DNA from: an uncultured Collinsella sp.
GTDB taxonomy: Bacteria; Actinomycetota; Coriobacteriia; Coriobacteriales; Coriobacteriaceae
DNA: 64,000 nt
Assembly (NCBI GenBank): GCA_949285915.1
Contig: CASDZW010000007.1
Location: 1 to 64,000 of the forward strand
Direction: 5' to 3'
Shown: positions 34,001 through 41,124 of the stretch, in pieces
How the letters are laid out: each line of letters starts with the position of its first letter
Numbering within the stretch: the stretch's first letter is position 1
Notes under the pieces: model-generated
What the model was told of the DNA's origin: nothing
Seen by the model: only the letters and a program-made list of their open reading frames with translations
Databases searched by the model: none
Translations under genes and position numbers: made by a program

Positions 34001-35764
34001 GGCTGCGGCTTGGACGCACTCACGACCGATCAGGTGCAGGAGATTCTCGAGGGCTCCGGCAAGATCTACACCGTGCTCAAGATCGACGAGGTCTCCAACC
34101 TCGGCGCCGCGCGCATTCGTATCCGCTCGCTTATGGCCGCCCTCAAGGACCAGGAGGCCGAGCGCGCCGCCGCAGCGGCTGCCGCGGGCGAGGCCTACGA
34201 GCAGGGCGATGCCGCTCCGGTGGCGCCGAGTGCGGATGCGCCCGCGTTCTCCACGCACAAGTACGCGCTCGCCGCGCAGCGCCGTGCCAACTCCGCCGCG
34301 TTTGAGAAGGTGCCCTTCACCGAGGAGATGCGCGATGCGGGCTATACCATCCTCTGCCCGCAGATGGCGCCCATCCACTTTGACCTGGTGAAGGAGGTCA
34401 TGAAGGCGGGCGGCTACAACTTCGAGCTTCTGCCCTCTACCGACCGCGGCGCCGTTGAGGCGGGCCTGCGCTACGTCAACAACGACATCTGCTACCCCTC
34501 GATTCTGGTGACGGGCCAGATCATGGAGGCTATCGAGAGCGGCAAGTACGACCTCAAGAAGACTGCCGTCATCATCAGCCAGACGGGCGGCGGCTGCCGT
34601 GCAACCAACTACATCGCCCTCATCCGCAAGGCCCTGCGCGAGAGCGGTCACCCCGAGATTCCGGTCATCTCGCTCGCGGCGGTCAAGCTCGACGAGCAGA
34701 ACCCCGGCTTCAAGCTCTCGCCCGGCCTCCTCAAAGCCGCGGTGTACTGCGTACTCTTTGGCGACGTGATGATGCAGATGCTCTACCGCTGCCGTCCCTA
34801 CGAGGCCGAGCCGGGCGCTGCGAACGCCCTCTTTGAGGAGTACATGGCCCGCGCCCGCAAGCTCGCGCCCAACTTCACGCGCCGCAGCTTCACCAAGCTC
34901 TCTCGCGAGGCCATCCGCGCCTTCGACACCATGCCGCTCGTGGGCGAGGGCACCAAGCCGCGCGTGGGCGTGGTCGGCGAGATCCTCGTCAAATTCCATC
35001 CCACGGCCAACAACCACGTGGTCGAGGTTATTGAGAACGAGGGCTGCGAGGCCGTCGTACCGGGTCTTCTGGACTTCTTCCTGTACTCGATGAGCAACGC
35101 CAAGGTGCAAAAAGACGAGCTTGGCAGCTCGGCGGTGTCGCGCGCGACCATGGACGCGGCCATTGGCATGGTGGACTGGATGCGCAAGCCCGTGGACGAG
35201 CTGCTGGAGAAGTCGGCGCGCTTTGAGCGGCCTGAGCCCATCTCCGCCATGGCCCAGAAGGCAACGCAGGTGCTCTCCCTTTGCAACAACATGGGCGAGG
35301 GCTGGCTCCTTACGGCCGAGATGCTCGACCTCATCGATCACGGTGCGCCGAACATCATCTGCACGCAGCCGTTTGCGTGCCTGCCCAATCACGTGGTGGG
35401 CAAGGCCGTTATCAAGGAGCTGCGCCGTCTGCACCCCGAGAGCAACATCGTGGCTGTGGACTACGACCCCGGCGCCTCCGAGGTGAACCAGCTGAACCGC
35501 ATCAAGCTCATGATCTCGGTCGCCAAGGAGAATATGCGCGCGGGCAAGGGCTTCAAGATGGAGAGCGTAAAGCCGCTCGCCATGGACATGGACGACAGCA
35601 AGTTCCGCCCGGACCATACCGGTGACGAGGGCCACACGGCCGCCGGCGCCGCGCCTGCGACGGGGGCGGGCTCCGATGCGGGTGCTTGCCGGGCATGCGG
35701 TGCGGTCTCTGACGAGGCCGTGGCTGCGGTCGCTGAGCGTTTGGGCGAGGGCGTGGGCAAGTAA
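31031..35764 (+). CDS. Giant 2-hydroxyacyl-CoA dehydratase activase-related protein
   Basis: A 1577-aa cytoplasmic iron-sulfur protein of the BadF/BadG/BcrA/BcrD-plus-DUF2229 type found in anaerobes. It holds two ASKHA ATPase/activase domains in tandem. The first (about 45-320) has G-I-D-V-G-S-T-T, the cluster Cys in T-C-A-G-G-T-G-A-F and S-R-C-G-V-F. The second (about 357-622) has G-I-D-A-G-S-T-T, E-A-C-S-S-G-C-G-S-F and S-R-C-T-V-F. A Cys motif R-C-G-R-C-S-N-N-C follows near 645. Then comes the DUF2229/HgdB-like region to the C-terminus, with further Cys such as W-M-P-C-I-R-W and N-C-Y-N-C-P. Activases drive ATP-dependent electron transfer to dehydratases; the substrate of these giant fusions is not known. 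A Pro/Ala-rich linker and an alanine-rich tail with C-R-A-C are also seen. Co-expressed with the TetR gene. Confidence 0.92.
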   Translation: MVKIPVEGTEETLAEVPAAEAPVIEAGSTAVPEGAIWQPENNYGTLHLGIDVGSTTVKLAVLNDDNGIVYAKYQRHHTDVRACARDLFVGAKGLLGAAPMTCAITGSGGLLLSQWLGLEFVQEVIASKRAVETLIPSTDVAIELGGEDAKIIYFDQGIEQRMNGTCAGGTGAFIDQMATLLHTDAGGLNELAKNATTIYPIASRCGVFAKSDVQPLLNEGAAPEDVAASIFQAVVTQTISGLACGRPIRGNVAFLGGPLQYLSELRRRFYLTLDLDEAHRIVPENAHLFVASGAAMAHESSKLSTFPELIDAIDALGDTQGSEVARLEPLFADEDAYRAFKNRHDREVVPTGDAATYTGKRVFIGIDAGSTTMKAAMVGEDGQLLHTWYGNNNGDILGTAKVIMADFYAHIPAGVTIGHVTTTGYGEALLIEALKADSGEIETVAHLRGAKAFLPGVEFILDIGGQDMKCLRVRDGVIEHIMLNEACSSGCGSFIESFAVSMNMDVRAFAAEAIRAKNPVDLGSRCTVFMNSRVKQAQKEGATVGDIAAGLSYSVIKNALFKVIKLRDPKEIGTKVIVQGGTFMSDATLRAFELLTGVDAIRPDIAGCMGAYGAALLARDRAGADGVSTILPADEIAHLTVTQKHARCGRCSNNCLLTINDFGGGRRFITGNRCEKGAGHKKEKTEAPNLFTKKNELLFDRPVLEEADAPRGTVGIPRALNMYENYPFWHAFFTKLGFRVVLSDNSSKKTYDAGIESMPSESVCYPAKLSHGHVMNLIDKDVDFIWMPCIRWERQEDPQAGNCYNCPIVMSYPTALGLNIDDIASKNVEFMYPFVPYHDKVELKRRLYELLAVERAADAEAGRGRVRGPRLTRSEIDAAVNAAYEADAKFHKDIQTMGEDAIHWIEEHGGHGIVLAGRPYHNDPEINHALPELITSFGFAVLTEDSVAHLVKPDRPIRVVDQWMFHSRLYRAAKLVTLRNDLDLIQLNSFGCGLDALTTDQVQEILEGSGKIYTVLKIDEVSNLGAARIRIRSLMAALKDQEAERAAAAAAAGEAYEQGDAAPVAPSADAPAFSTHKYALAAQRRANSAAFEKVPFTEEMRDAGYTILCPQMAPIHFDLVKEVMKAGGYNFELLPSTDRGAVEAGLRYVNNDICYPSILVTGQIMEAIESGKYDLKKTAVIISQTGGGCRATNYIALIRKALRESGHPEIPVISLAAVKLDEQNPGFKLSPGLLKAAVYCVLFGDVMMQMLYRCRPYEAEPGAANALFEEYMARARKLAPNFTRRSFTKLSREAIRAFDTMPLVGEGTKPRVGVVGEILVKFHPTANNHVVEVIENEGCEAVVPGLLDFFLYSMSNAKVQKDELGSSAVSRATMDAAIGMVDWMRKPVDELLEKSARFERPEPISAMAQKATQVLSLCNNMGEGWLLTAEMLDLIDHGAPNIICTQPFACLPNHVVGKAVIKELRRLHPESNIVAVDYDPGASEVNQLNRIKLMISVAKENMRAGKGFKMESVKPLAMDMDDSKFRPDHTGDEGHTAAGAAPATGAGSDAGACRACGAVSDEAVAAVAERLGEGVGK

Positions 35765-35806
35765 CAGAACGCTCCGTCAGCCGAGGATTGCGCTGATGCG
35801 CTGAAA

Positions 35807-35864
35807 GAAACCACGTTTTGGTCGGTATTCGTCAAGAAAACTGGTCAAAGCGTGGTTTCCTTTT
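35807..35864 (+). terminator. Terminator after the giant activase gene
   Basis: GAAACCACG and CGTGGTTTC form the base of a stem extended by TTTGG/TCAAA pairs, loop about 17, followed by CTTTT. It lies 43 bases after the stop. Confidence 0.65.
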
Positions 35865-35922
35865 AGGTCTTAAGCGCGCCTTTGTTTGCCGGCGTCATAG
35901 TGAGAGCGCTCCGTTTTTCGAG

Positions 35923-36074
35923 GCTCAAGTCGCTTATGAGCGTAAAACGGGTGAAGTACTCAATGGCACTCTAGTATGGTAAAGCAATTAACTGGGAAAA
36001 CAATGCTGCGCAATCGGCCAACAACGATGTGTGCGTCGAGATAATCGAACTTTACGCTCATAAGCGACTTGAGC
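35923..36074. repeat. 24-bp perfect inverted repeat with 104-bp spacer
   Basis: The arms 35923-35946 and 36051-36074 are exact complements; the first reads GCTCAAGTCGCTTATGAGCG and four bases more. The right arm ends in TTGAGC, which could be the -35 element of the pheS leader. The 104-bp spacer is A+T-rich for this genome and holds no gene. It lies between the activase terminator and the T-box. Confidence 0.7.
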
Positions 36075-36099
36075 GTAGAAAGGGCGCGTGTGCTAACAT
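36069..36099 (+). promoter_or_regulatory. Promoter of the pheST leader
   Basis: TTGAGC (36069-36074), 19-bp spacer, then the extended -10 TGCTAACAT (hexamer 36094-36099). The -35 lies in the arm of the 24-bp inverted repeat. Confidence 0.5.
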
Positions 36100-36105
36100 A
36101 CTGAC

Positions 36106-36376
36106 CAACGCGTTGACGGAGAGGGTTGCACCCGCCGCGTCGCCGCCAAGAGAGGGAGGGTCACCGGCTGAGAGCCCGCCTGCGGAGGCAAGGATGCAGC
36201 GTTCACTCCCGAGCAGCGACTTGAACGGTTCGCGCCCCGCGCCGAGCTGAGTAGGGAAGCCGTTGCCCCGCGACACGGGGTCATGAGGGGGTACGTGGGG
36301 AGACATCCCACGGCCAAACAAGGTGGTACCGCGGTAATTGAGCCGTCCTTGGGATCAATCCCAAGGACGGTTTTTT
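36106..36376 (+). promoter_or_regulatory. T-box riboswitch controlling pheST
   Basis: Leader RNA that senses uncharged tRNA(Phe) and prevents termination ahead of pheS. The distal Stem I region is seen at about 36151-36180 (AGAGAGGGAGGGTCACCGGC and TGAGAGCCC). The conserved T-box sequence AGGTGGTACCGCG, which pairs with the tRNA NCCA end in the antiterminator, is at 36321-36333. The terminator stem CCGTCCTTGGGAT with its complement (36343-36370) is followed by TTTTTT. TTC at 36202-36204, followed by AC, is my candidate Phe specifier codon; pairing was not verified. Start is approximate, from the promoter position. Confidence 0.9.
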
Positions 36377-36400
36377 AGTGGCTCTACAGGAAGGACAGGT

Positions 36401-37477
36401 ATGAGTCTGATTGAAGATCTGGACGCGCTCGAGGCTCGCGCGCGCGAGATGATCGACGACGCCAACGATGCCGGCAAGCTCGAGGCGGCTCGCGTGGCGC
36501 TGCTTGGCAAGAAGGGCGAGGTAACCGCTCTTATGCATATGATGGGCAAGGTGGCCCCCGAGGAGCGCCCGGTGCTCGGCAAGCGCGCCAACGAGCTGCG
36601 TCGCATGGTTGAGGGCCTGATCGAGAGCCGCGGCGAAGGCATTCGTCGCGAGACGATGGCGGCGGCAATCGCCTCTGAGGCCGTTGATGTGACGCTGCCC
36701 GGTGCGCGTCCCACGCTTGGCCATCAGCACCTCATCACGCAGATCGCTCAGGAGATGGAGGACGTTTTCTGCGCTATTGGCTATACCGTCGAGGCGGGCC
36801 CCGAGGTCGAGACGAGCTGGTACAACTTCACCGCCCTGAACGCCCCCATGGATCACCCCAGCCGCTCGGCGCGCGACACGTTCTACGTGGTCGATAACGC
36901 GCCCGGCAGCGTCGTGCACCCCGAGGAGCACGCGGCGGGCGAGTCCGACGTGCTGCTGCGCACCCAGACCTCGGGCACGCAGATCCACATCATGGAGAAC
37001 CAGAAGCCGCCCATCTACGCCATCGTGCCGGGCACGGTGTATCGTCCCGACACCGCCGACGCCTGCCACCTGCCCCAGTTCCACCAGGTGGAGGGCCTCG
37101 TGGTGGACGAGGGCATCACCTTCGGGGACCTCAAGGGCACGCTCGACTACTTTGCCAAGGCCATGTTTGGCCCCGACCGCAAGACGCGCTACCGCCCGCA
37201 CTTCTTCCCGTTCACCGAGCCCAGCTGCGAGCTCGATGTGTCCTGCCATGTCTGCGGCGGCAAGGGCTGCAGCTTTTGCAAGCACTCGGGCTGGATCGAG
37301 ATTTTGGGCTGCGGCATGGTCGACCCCAACGTGCTCGTGAACTGCGGCGTCGACCCCGAGCGCTACACCGGTTTTGCCTTTGGCATCGGCGTCGAGCGCG
37401 TAGCAGCGCTTCGCTACGACCTGCCGGACCTCCGCGCCCTCATGACCGGCGACATGCGCTTTTTGGCGCAGTTCTAA
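36401..37477 (+). CDS. pheS: Phenylalanyl-tRNA synthetase alpha subunit
   Basis: Catalytic subunit of the (alpha-beta)2 enzyme charging tRNA(Phe), 358 aa. Class II motifs are present: motif 2 around V-Y-R-P-D-T-A-D-A and motif 3 in F-A-F-G-I-G-V-E-R-V-A. The N-terminal coiled coil (1-90) contacts tRNA. The C-X-X-C-region C-H-V-C-G-G-K-G-C-S-F-C-K-H-S-G-W lies before the conserved I-E-I-L-G-C-G-M-V. An internal segment near 165-185 (V-V-D-N-A-P-G-S-V-V-H-P-E-E) is longer than in E. coli. Start 36401 follows AGGAAGGA by 6 bases; an in-frame ATG at 36338 lies inside the terminator stem of the T-box and is rejected. pheT follows after 15 bases. Confidence 0.97.
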   Translation: MSLIEDLDALEARAREMIDDANDAGKLEAARVALLGKKGEVTALMHMMGKVAPEERPVLGKRANELRRMVEGLIESRGEGIRRETMAAAIASEAVDVTLPGARPTLGHQHLITQIAQEMEDVFCAIGYTVEAGPEVETSWYNFTALNAPMDHPSRSARDTFYVVDNAPGSVVHPEEHAAGESDVLLRTQTSGTQIHIMENQKPPIYAIVPGTVYRPDTADACHLPQFHQVEGLVVDEGITFGDLKGTLDYFAKAMFGPDRKTRYRPHFFPFTEPSCELDVSCHVCGGKGCSFCKHSGWIEILGCGMVDPNVLVNCGVDPERYTGFAFGIGVERVAALRYDLPDLRALMTGDMRFLAQF

Positions 37478-37492
37478 GAGAAGGAGATACGC

Positions 37493-39955
37493 ATGCGCGT
37501 TTCATATACCTGGCTCCGCGATCTTATCGATGTGCCGGAGTCTCCCGACGAGCTTTCCCGCGAGTACATTCGCACCGGTACCGAGGTCGAGGCGATCGAG
37601 ACGGTCGGCGACGCCTTTGAGCACGTGGTCACCGCTCAGGTCGTCTCCAAGGAGCCGCACCCCGACTCCGACCACATGTGGGTCACGAAGGTTGACGTGG
37701 GCCGTTTTAACCTCGGTGAGGACGGCGAACCCGAGCCGCTGCAGATTGTCTGCGGCGCCCAGAACTTCGAGGTGGGCGACCATATCGTGACGGCGCTCGT
37801 GGGTGCCGAGCTCCCCGGTGGCGTCAAGATCAAGAAGTCGAAGCTCCGCGGCGTCGTCTCGTGGGGCATGAATTGCTCCGCGCGCGAGCTTGGCCTCTCG
37901 GGCGACCACTCGGGCATCATGATTCTGCCCGAGGACGCACCCGTGGGCGTGCCCTTTGCGGAGTATCACAACACCGCGGACACCGTGCTCGACTGCGAGA
38001 TCACGCCGAACCGCCCCGACTGCCTCTCGATGATCGGCATGGCGGTCGAAACCTCGGCGATCTTTGACCGCGATACGCACATCGAGCTGCCGCGCATCCA
38101 GCACGAGGATACCTCGGTGCATGTGGACGACCTCGTCGAGGTCCGCGTGGACGACCCCGAGCTCTGCAGCCGCTACACGGCGCGCGTGGTTCGCGGCGTG
38201 AAAATCGGCCCTTCGCCCGAGTGGCTCGCGGGCTGTGTCGCCGCTGCCGGTATGCGCCCCATCAACAACGTGGTGGACGTTACCAACTACGTGATGATGC
38301 TCACGGGGCAGCCTCTGCACGCCTTTGACCTCGGCAAGCTCTCCGAGCGCGAGGGGCGCCGTCATGTGGTGGTGCGCGCCGCGCACGAGGGGGAGCAGAT
38401 CCAGACCCTCGACGGCGTCGAGCGGACGCTTTCTGCCGAGATGTGCGTCATCACCGATGACGGCGAGCGTCCGGTGTGCCTCGCTGGCGTGATGGGCTCG
38501 CTCGATTCCGAGATCGACGAGACCACGCACGACGTGCTGCTCGAGGCGGCGTGCTTCGATTCGAGCCACATCTCGCGTACGAGCCGTAACCTCTCACTCA
38601 TGTCTGAGGCGTCCATCCGCTACGAGCGTCAGGTCGACCGCACGCGCTGCGATATGGTGTCGAGCATCGCGGCGGCGCTGTTTGAGCAGTGCTGCGGCGC
38701 AACCGTGGTCTCGGGCGCCATCGACGTCTACCCGGTGCCCGCCGAGCCCGTAACGCTCACCCTGCGCCCGGCGCGCGCCTGTGCCATCGCCGGCACCGAC
38801 ATCCCGGCCGAGTTCATGTCCGCACGCCTCGCGCGCCTAGGCTGCACGGTCGAGACGGCCTCCGACGGCACTCTTGCCGTAACTGTTCCCACCAACCGCC
38901 CCGACCTCGAGCGTGAGATTGACCTCATCGAGGAGATCGTGCGCCTTTGGGGCATGGACCGCGTGTCCGCGACCATCCCCGCCGCCAAGAACCACATCGG
39001 CGGCCTCACCCACGACCAGCGCCTTGTGCGCGAAGTCGGCCAGATTCTGCGCGCCTGCGGCCTCAACGAGACGCTCTCCTACGCCTTTGCCGCCCCCGGC
39101 GACCTCGAGCGTTGCGGTATGTCCGACGAGGGCCGCGGCGTGCCGGTGAAGATCATGCGCCCGCTCGTTGCCGAGCAGTCCGAGATGCGCCGTACGCTTC
39201 TGCCCGGACTTCTCACCTCGGTTGCGTACAACGAGGCGCACGGTCACGAGAATGTGCACCTCTACGAGATCGGCACGCTCTTCCACGGCCGCGAGAACGC
39301 GAGCCTGCCCAAGGAGAACCAGAGCGTGGCGGGCGTGCTTTCCGGCACCTGGGGCGACATCACCTGGAATCAGAAGCATGCGCCGCTGCGCTTCTTCGAC
39401 GGTAAGGGCATTGTCGAGGAGCTTCTGGCGCAACTGCGCGTGGAGAAGGTCCGCTTCCGTCCGGCAGAGGGCGAGGGTTTTGGCTTTTTGCAGCCCGGCC
39501 GCGGCGCGGAGGTGCTCTCGGGCGGCACCGTGCTCGGCTGGGTGGGCGAGATTCACCCCGAGGTCCGCGCGTCTTATGACATCGCGCTGCCGGTCGTTGC
39601 GTTTGAGCTCTCGCTTGATGCTCTTCTGCGCGCCGCGCACGACCAGGGCGCCTATGCCGGCTTCTCCACGTATCCCTCGGTCGATGTGGACCTGGCCATT
39701 GTGGTCGATGAGTCGGTGACCTACGAGGCACTCGTCCAGCGCCTGACCTCCGCCGGCGGAAAGCTCCTGCGCGACGTCCGCCTCTTCGACGTCTACCGCG
39801 ACGAGGAGCGCGTTGGCGCAGGCAAGAAGTCCATGGCGTTCGCGCTCACCTATCGTGCCGACGACCACACGCTTACCTCCGATGAGGTCGAGCGCGTCCA
39901 CGGCAAGCTCGTCACCAAGGTGTGCCGTGCCGTGGGTGGCGAGGTGCGCGGCTAG
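37493..39955 (+). CDS. pheT: Phenylalanyl-tRNA synthetase beta subunit
   Basis: Large subunit of the Phe-tRNA synthetase, 820 aa. Domains follow the standard order. An EMAP-like tRNA-binding fold (about 40-150) has H-P-D-S-D-H-M and I-V-C-G-A-Q-N. B3/B4 editing domains follow, then B5 and the catalytic-like core with R-P-L-V-A-E-Q-S-E-M-R-R-T-L-L-P-G-L. The C-terminal anticodon-binding FDX domain (about 725-820) has R-L-F-D-V-Y and A-F-A-L-T-Y-R-A-D-D-H-T-L. AAGGAG lies 7 bases ahead of the ATG. Co-transcribed with pheS under the T-box. A long perfect hairpin lies 11 bases after the stop. Confidence 0.97.
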   Translation: MRVSYTWLRDLIDVPESPDELSREYIRTGTEVEAIETVGDAFEHVVTAQVVSKEPHPDSDHMWVTKVDVGRFNLGEDGEPEPLQIVCGAQNFEVGDHIVTALVGAELPGGVKIKKSKLRGVVSWGMNCSARELGLSGDHSGIMILPEDAPVGVPFAEYHNTADTVLDCEITPNRPDCLSMIGMAVETSAIFDRDTHIELPRIQHEDTSVHVDDLVEVRVDDPELCSRYTARVVRGVKIGPSPEWLAGCVAAAGMRPINNVVDVTNYVMMLTGQPLHAFDLGKLSEREGRRHVVVRAAHEGEQIQTLDGVERTLSAEMCVITDDGERPVCLAGVMGSLDSEIDETTHDVLLEAACFDSSHISRTSRNLSLMSEASIRYERQVDRTRCDMVSSIAAALFEQCCGATVVSGAIDVYPVPAEPVTLTLRPARACAIAGTDIPAEFMSARLARLGCTVETASDGTLAVTVPTNRPDLEREIDLIEEIVRLWGMDRVSATIPAAKNHIGGLTHDQRLVREVGQILRACGLNETLSYAFAAPGDLERCGMSDEGRGVPVKIMRPLVAEQSEMRRTLLPGLLTSVAYNEAHGHENVHLYEIGTLFHGRENASLPKENQSVAGVLSGTWGDITWNQKHAPLRFFDGKGIVEELLAQLRVEKVRFRPAEGEGFGFLQPGRGAEVLSGGTVLGWVGEIHPEVRASYDIALPVVAFELSLDALLRAAHDQGAYAGFSTYPSVDVDLAIVVDESVTYEALVQRLTSAGGKLLRDVRLFDVYRDEERVGAGKKSMAFALTYRADDHTLTSDEVERVHGKLVTKVCRAVGGEVRG

Positions 39956-39966
39956 CGGTCCCTTTG

Positions 39967-40043
39967 GGGCGGGAGGTTGGTTTCTGAGAACGTACTCGGC
40001 GCTTCGCGCCTGCGGAATGTTCTCAGAAACCAACCTCCCGCCC
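39967..40043. repeat. Long hairpin with 25-bp perfect arms after pheT
   Basis: Arms 39967-39991 and 40019-40043 (from GGGCGGGAGGTTGG) are exact complements around a 27-base loop that itself contains GGCGC-TT-CGCGCC. The loop resembles the centre of the 80-bp palindromes at 47140 and 53847 (CTCGCCGCTTTGCGGCTGCGG), while the arms differ. It probably ends or protects the pheST transcript; no U tract follows. Confidence 0.65.
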
Positions 40044-40093
40044 TGCGGCGGCCAACCACACGCCTGCGACATACCTACATAGAGAGATGTGGA

Positions 40094-40130
40094 TAACAGA
40101 CTCGTGAGTAAGTTACTTGTGAGTCTGTTA
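40094..40130. promoter_or_regulatory. 37-bp near-perfect palindrome upstream of the phospholipase-like gene
   Basis: TAACAGACTC and GAGTCTGTTA frame an inner AGTAAGTTACT; about 16 of 18 pairs match. It is followed by CGCTTTCTTT. It may be a terminator or an operator of the gene at 40171. Confidence 0.4.
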
Positions 40131-40170
40131 CGCTTTCTTTGGCTTGTCTATTACTTGTCCGGAGGCATCG

Positions 40171-41013
40171 ATGCCCAGCTGGAACATTCATATCGCTCAA
40201 ACGCAGCGGCTGTTTGAACGCGGCGGCGCGGTGGCGCGCATCGTGCGCGACCGCAATGCGTTTCTCTTCGGCAGCCTCATTCCCGATATCTACGTGGGTT
40301 ACATGGTGCCTGCCATCAAGGATCCCATTCCGTATCGCATCACGCACTTTGCCACGCCCGCGCATATACCCAAGCCGCGTGAGGGGGAGTTTTGGGACAC
40401 GTATGTTGCCCCCGCGACAGACAGGCTTGGCATCACGGCGGCTGCGGCGCAAGCCGCGCCCGCTGCAGAAGAGGCGATCCCCGCGGCTTCGCTTACCATC
40501 GAGCAGGACTATGTGAGCCGCTCTCACTATCCGCAGCGCTACGAGGATGCCGAGCCTCCCGTTTGGCAGGCCACGGTTGCTGACGACGACCTGTCGCCTG
40601 CGGCCATCGAACGGTCGCTCTTTGACCTGTTGCTGGGTACGTGGTCGCATCTTTTGGCCGATAACATCTGGAACACGCGGGTAAACGAGTTCCTCGACGC
40701 TCACGGTGGAAAGCCGAGCGAGAGCTTCCGCATCAAGAAGCAGGGTGACTTCGACCTGTTTGGCAAGGCGCTGCCGCTTGACCTTCTGCCGCGGATGACA
40801 CCGCGTCTTGTGGCGACTGTCCGGGCGTTTCCCCAGTACGCTATCGACGATGCCGCCATGCTCACCACCATAGGTGTGGCGCACGAGACGGTCCGCACCA
40901 ACCATGGGGATCAGAACCCACACTACCAGCTGCTCACGACCGACTTCTTTGAGCATGTCTTTGGCGAGAACCTCGATGAGGCGGATCGGCTTGTGGTCGA
41001 GCGACTGGGCTAG
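40171..41013 (+). CDS. Zinc-dependent phospholipase C-like protein
   Basis: Protein of 280 aa resembling the Zn-dependent phospholipase C/S1-P1 nuclease fold (PF00882-like), often annotated only as hypothetical in gut Actinomycetota. The N-terminus M-P-S-W-N-I-H-I-A-Q-T matches the family start, in which the N-terminal residue and a His bind metal. F-L-F-G-S-L-I-P-D-I-Y follows. Further candidate ligands lie in I-T-H-F-A-T and in W-S-H-L-L-A-D-N-I-W-N. No signal peptide is visible, so it may be cytoplasmic. An Ala-rich insertion occurs at about 95-115. ATG at 40171 has CCGGAGG 6 bases upstream; the in-frame upstream start at 40144 lacks one. Function remains a guess. Confidence 0.65.
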   Translation: MPSWNIHIAQTQRLFERGGAVARIVRDRNAFLFGSLIPDIYVGYMVPAIKDPIPYRITHFATPAHIPKPREGEFWDTYVAPATDRLGITAAAAQAAPAAEEAIPAASLTIEQDYVSRSHYPQRYEDAEPPVWQATVADDDLSPAAIERSLFDLLLGTWSHLLADNIWNTRVNEFLDAHGGKPSESFRIKKQGDFDLFGKALPLDLLPRMTPRLVATVRAFPQYAIDDAAMLTTIGVAHETVRTNHGDQNPHYQLLTTDFFEHVFGENLDEADRLVVERLG

Positions 41014-41124
41014 GCAGCCCTATTCGTTCGTGTGCCTCAGCCTCCGTTATAAGAAGGAAACAGAGGTAGCGTAAACTAGTGCGCTCAAGTGACGCCGTTT
41101 TAGTGACGCCCAAGAGAGGTACCC

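Noticed and set aside
32726-35635. A 969-codon open frame on the minus strand opposite the giant activase gene
   Set aside because: It is a mirror of the strong GC bias at third codon positions. The plus-strand frame has recognisable domains and Cys motifs, while the minus frame is His/Val/Leu/Arg-rich without any domain.
36029-36250. Small open frame upstream of pheS
   Set aside because: It lies inside the T-box leader and has no ribosome-binding site.
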